Part shown: positions 43,802 through 45,591 of the stretch, piece by piece
How the letters are laid out: every line of letters starts with the position of its first letter
How positions within the stretch are numbered: position 1 is the first letter of the stretch
DNA from: SAR324 cluster bacterium
GTDB lineage: Bacteria > SAR324 > JACQKK01
Length of the DNA stretch: 45,591 nt
Assembly: GCA_022573975.1 (NCBI GenBank)
Contig: JACZSY010000004.1
Coordinates: 1-45,591 of the forward strand
Direction: 5' to 3'
Notes under the pieces: generated by a model
Seen by the model: only the letters and a program-made list of their open reading frames with translations
What the model was told of the DNA's origin: nothing
The model's database searches: none
Made by a program: the position numbers and the translations under genes

Positions 43802-45424
43802 ATGCGTGATATTCATTTTCCCGGACGTTCCGTGGTGATGTCCGCCCAGGGCATGGTGTCCACCAGCCAACCCACGGCCAGCCAGGCCGGGCTGGACGTA
43901 CTCAAAGCCGGCGGCAACGCCATGGACGCGGCCATCGCGGCCAGCGCGGTGTTGTGCGTCACCGAACCTTTTTCCACGGGCATCGGGGGCGATTGTTTCC
44001 TCCTCTATCACGAGGCCGCCACCGGCCGGCTGCACGGCCTCAACGGCAGCGGCGCGGCTCCGGCCAAGGCAAGCGTTGAGGAATACCGGCGGCGGGGCCT
44101 GGACGCCGTGCCGGAGCGGGGCCTGCTGTCGGTGACGGTGCCCGGGGCCATCGACGCCTGGCAGGCCGCCGCGGAACGTTTCGGCACCCTCGGCCTGGGG
44201 GAATTGCTGCAGCCGGCGATCGCCTTGGCCGAAGACGGGTACGCCATCACCCCGGTGGTGCACCATGTCTGGCAAAAGCACGAGGCCCTGCTGGCCAAGA
44301 CCCCGCGCAGCGCGGAGGCCATGCTGGAGAACGGCCGCGCTCCCGGAGCGGGAACCCTCCACCGGCAACCCAAGCTGGCCAAGACCATGGGGCTGATCGC
44401 CGAAAAGGGCGCCCGTGCCTTTTACCAAGGGCCAATCGCCAAGGCCATCGCCGATACCATGCGCGAGGGCGATGGGTTGATCGGCGAAGAGGACCTGGCC
44501 GCGCACCGGAGCGAGTGGGTCGACCCCATCCACGCCGACTATCACGGACTGCGGCTCTACGAGATTCCCCCCAACGGCCAGGGCATCACCGCGCTGATGG
44601 CCCTCAACATCCTGGAGAATCTGAATTTCGGCGCGATGGAACATCTCAGCGTGGAATACATCCACACCCTGACCGAGACCATCAAGCTGGCCCTGGGGGA
44701 GCGCGACCGCTTCGTTGGGGACATGCGCCTGGCCGAGATCCCCATCGAGGCGCTGCTGGGCAAGGAATTCGGAAAGCGGCAATACGAGCGCTTCAATGCC
44801 GGCTCGGCCCTGCCCTACCCGCTGGATTCCGGCCTCAATGGCGGCGCGGCCCAGGGCGGCCCCCAAGGCGCTCCCCATAAAGACACGGTCTACATCACCG
44901 TGGTGGACAAGGATCGCAACTGCTGCTCATTCATCAACAGCCTCTTCCACGGCTTCGGCAGCGGCGTGATGGCGGGCGATACCGGCGTGATGCTGCAAAA
45001 CCGCGGCGCCTGCTTCGTGGTGGAAGACGATCATTTCAACGCCATCGCTCCAGGCAAGCGCCCCCTCCACACCATCATTCCGGCCATGGCCTACCGGGGT
45101 CAGGAGCCTATCCTCTGCTTCGGGGTGATGGGCGGCCACTACCAGGCCATGGGCCATGCCTATACGTTCACCAACTGGCTGGACTTCGGCATGGACGTCC
45201 AGCAAGCCCTGGACGCTCCCCGCTTCATGCCCCGGCTGGGCCAACTCCAGGTCGAACGGGGGATTCCCGAGGCAACACGCGAAGGTCTGAGCAAGCTGGG
45301 GCACGACGTGGTGGAAAGCGAGATGCCCCTGGGTGGCGGCCAGATTATCTACATCGACAGCGAATCCGGGGTGCTTTCCGCCGGATCCGACCCTCGCAAG
45401 GACGGCTCCGCGATGGGGTATTGA
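43802..45424 (+). CDS. ggt: Gamma-glutamyltransferase-family protein
   Basis: A 540-residue Ntn-hydrolase. The nucleophile that would start the small subunit is Thr in HKDTVYITVVDKDRN. Other landmarks are AGGNAMDAAIAASA, STGIGGDCF, the long PPNGQGITALMALNIL segment and the C-terminal GGGQIIYID. The family hydrolyses or transfers the gamma-glutamyl group of glutathione after autocleavage. Unlike E. coli Ggt, the N-terminus (MRDIHFPGRSVVMS) is not a signal peptide, so a cytoplasmic enzyme of the YwrD type, possibly an acylase-like amidase, is likely. ATG 43802 has GAAGG at 43791-43795. An in-frame extension to 43472 overlaps the upstream gene and is not family-like. Confidence 0.9.
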   Translation: MRDIHFPGRSVVMSAQGMVSTSQPTASQAGLDVLKAGGNAMDAAIAASAVLCVTEPFSTGIGGDCFLLYHEAATGRLHGLNGSGAAPAKASVEEYRRRGLDAVPERGLLSVTVPGAIDAWQAAAERFGTLGLGELLQPAIALAEDGYAITPVVHHVWQKHEALLAKTPRSAEAMLENGRAPGAGTLHRQPKLAKTMGLIAEKGARAFYQGPIAKAIADTMREGDGLIGEEDLAAHRSEWVDPIHADYHGLRLYEIPPNGQGITALMALNILENLNFGAMEHLSVEYIHTLTETIKLALGERDRFVGDMRLAEIPIEALLGKEFGKRQYERFNAGSALPYPLDSGLNGGAAQGGPQGAPHKDTVYITVVDKDRNCCSFINSLFHGFGSGVMAGDTGVMLQNRGACFVVEDDHFNAIAPGKRPLHTIIPAMAYRGQEPILCFGVMGGHYQAMGHAYTFTNWLDFGMDVQQALDAPRFMPRLGQLQVERGIPEATREGLSKLGHDVVESEMPLGGGQIIYIDSESGVLSAGSDPRKDGSAMGY

Positions 45425-45591
45425 CCGCCCCGCATCCGTCCCAAGGGGCCTCGCAAAGGCCGCAAAGCACCGCGAAATGCACCTCACCCCCTGGCCCCCT
45501 CTCCAAAAGAGAGGGGGAAAGTCTCTTGTAAAAACGCCGCGAACTGCAACTGCCTTCCGCAGATTTCGCGGATTACACAGATGGGGGGTGG
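45425..45591. other. Intergenic tail with repeat-family hairpin
   Basis: After ggt comes a GC-rich spacer, a perfect 9-bp stem (45495-45517) related to that at 31-53, and then text such as CGCAGATTTCGCGGATTACA (45559-45578), which looks like a dispersed intergenic repeat. No gene is visible before the window ends. Confidence 0.5.
45484..45517 (-). repeat. Inverted copy of the intergenic repeat at 31-81
   Basis: CCCCCTCTC (45495-45503) pairs with GAGAGGGGG (45509-45517) over CAAAA. With the CTCACCCCC flank at 45484-45491 it is a reverse-complement relative of the element that begins the window. Confidence 0.6.

Noticed and set aside
43580-44878. 432-codon minus-strand frame over ggt
   Set aside because: Antisense to a gene with intact Ntn-hydrolase motifs; Gly/Gln/His-rich composition typical of GC-driven shadows.

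Overview
This window looks like a chromosomal stretch of an aerobic, Gram-negative, moderately GC-rich bacterium. It encodes a complete alternative complex III (ACIII, actABCDEF), an inner-membrane-anchored periplasmic PPIase, a CHASE2 adenylate cyclase, a PilZ-like protein and several two-component proteins. Housekeeping genes (rpsA, prmA, rpsU, hisIG, proC, xseB, dinB) are mixed among them. I see no rRNA, tRNA, phage gene, transposase or CRISPR array. The gene mix suggests a deep-branching Proteobacteria, Desulfobacterota or Nitrospinota type lineage, but the sequence alone does not settle it.

Layout. 0.5-1.5 kb: a response regulator fused to an RsbW-like ATPase. 2.0-3.4 kb: an FprA-type ferredoxin-NADP reductase. 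3.9-5.9 kb: a divergent PilZ-like protein and a membrane glycosyltransferase resembling MftF of the mycofactocin pathway. 6.5-14.2 kb: the ACIII operon, tightly packed and with no adjacent terminal oxidase. 15.3-18.6 kb: proC, a REC-kinase-REC hybrid and an OmpR-type regulator. 18.9-22.2 kb: rpsU (minus strand), then divergently a PpiD-like PPIase and an ICMT-type methyltransferase. 22.4-24.7 kb: the CHASE2 adenylate cyclase. 24.9-31.5 kb: dinB (minus), hisI-hisG, rpsA, prmA, xseB. 32.0-36.1 kb: an unknown membrane protein and a peptide-type ABC importer (binding protein plus two permeases, no ATPase gene). 36.5-38.5 kb: a PlsC-like acyltransferase and a crotonase-family enzyme. 38.6-42.6 kb (minus): a 1327-residue cytoplasmic coiled-coil protein I do not recognise. 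43.2-45.4 kb: a small membrane protein and a gamma-glutamyltransferase-family enzyme.

How they fit together. ACIII takes electrons from quinol to a cytochrome c or oxidase encoded elsewhere. The adenylate cyclase, PilZ-like protein and two-component proteins suggest layered signalling, but no shared circuit can be shown. rpsA-prmA-xseB and hisIG are standard housekeeping groups.

The most unusual signals are the orphan 1327-residue protein with tandem hairpins upstream, the MftF-like glycosyltransferase without visible mycofactocin genes, and a recurring pattern of 15-bp tandem repeats. In three unrelated conserved genes (the glycosyltransferase, actB and the PPIase) these insert pentapeptide repeats in frame, and a perfect 15-bp duplication also lies between proC and the hybrid kinase.
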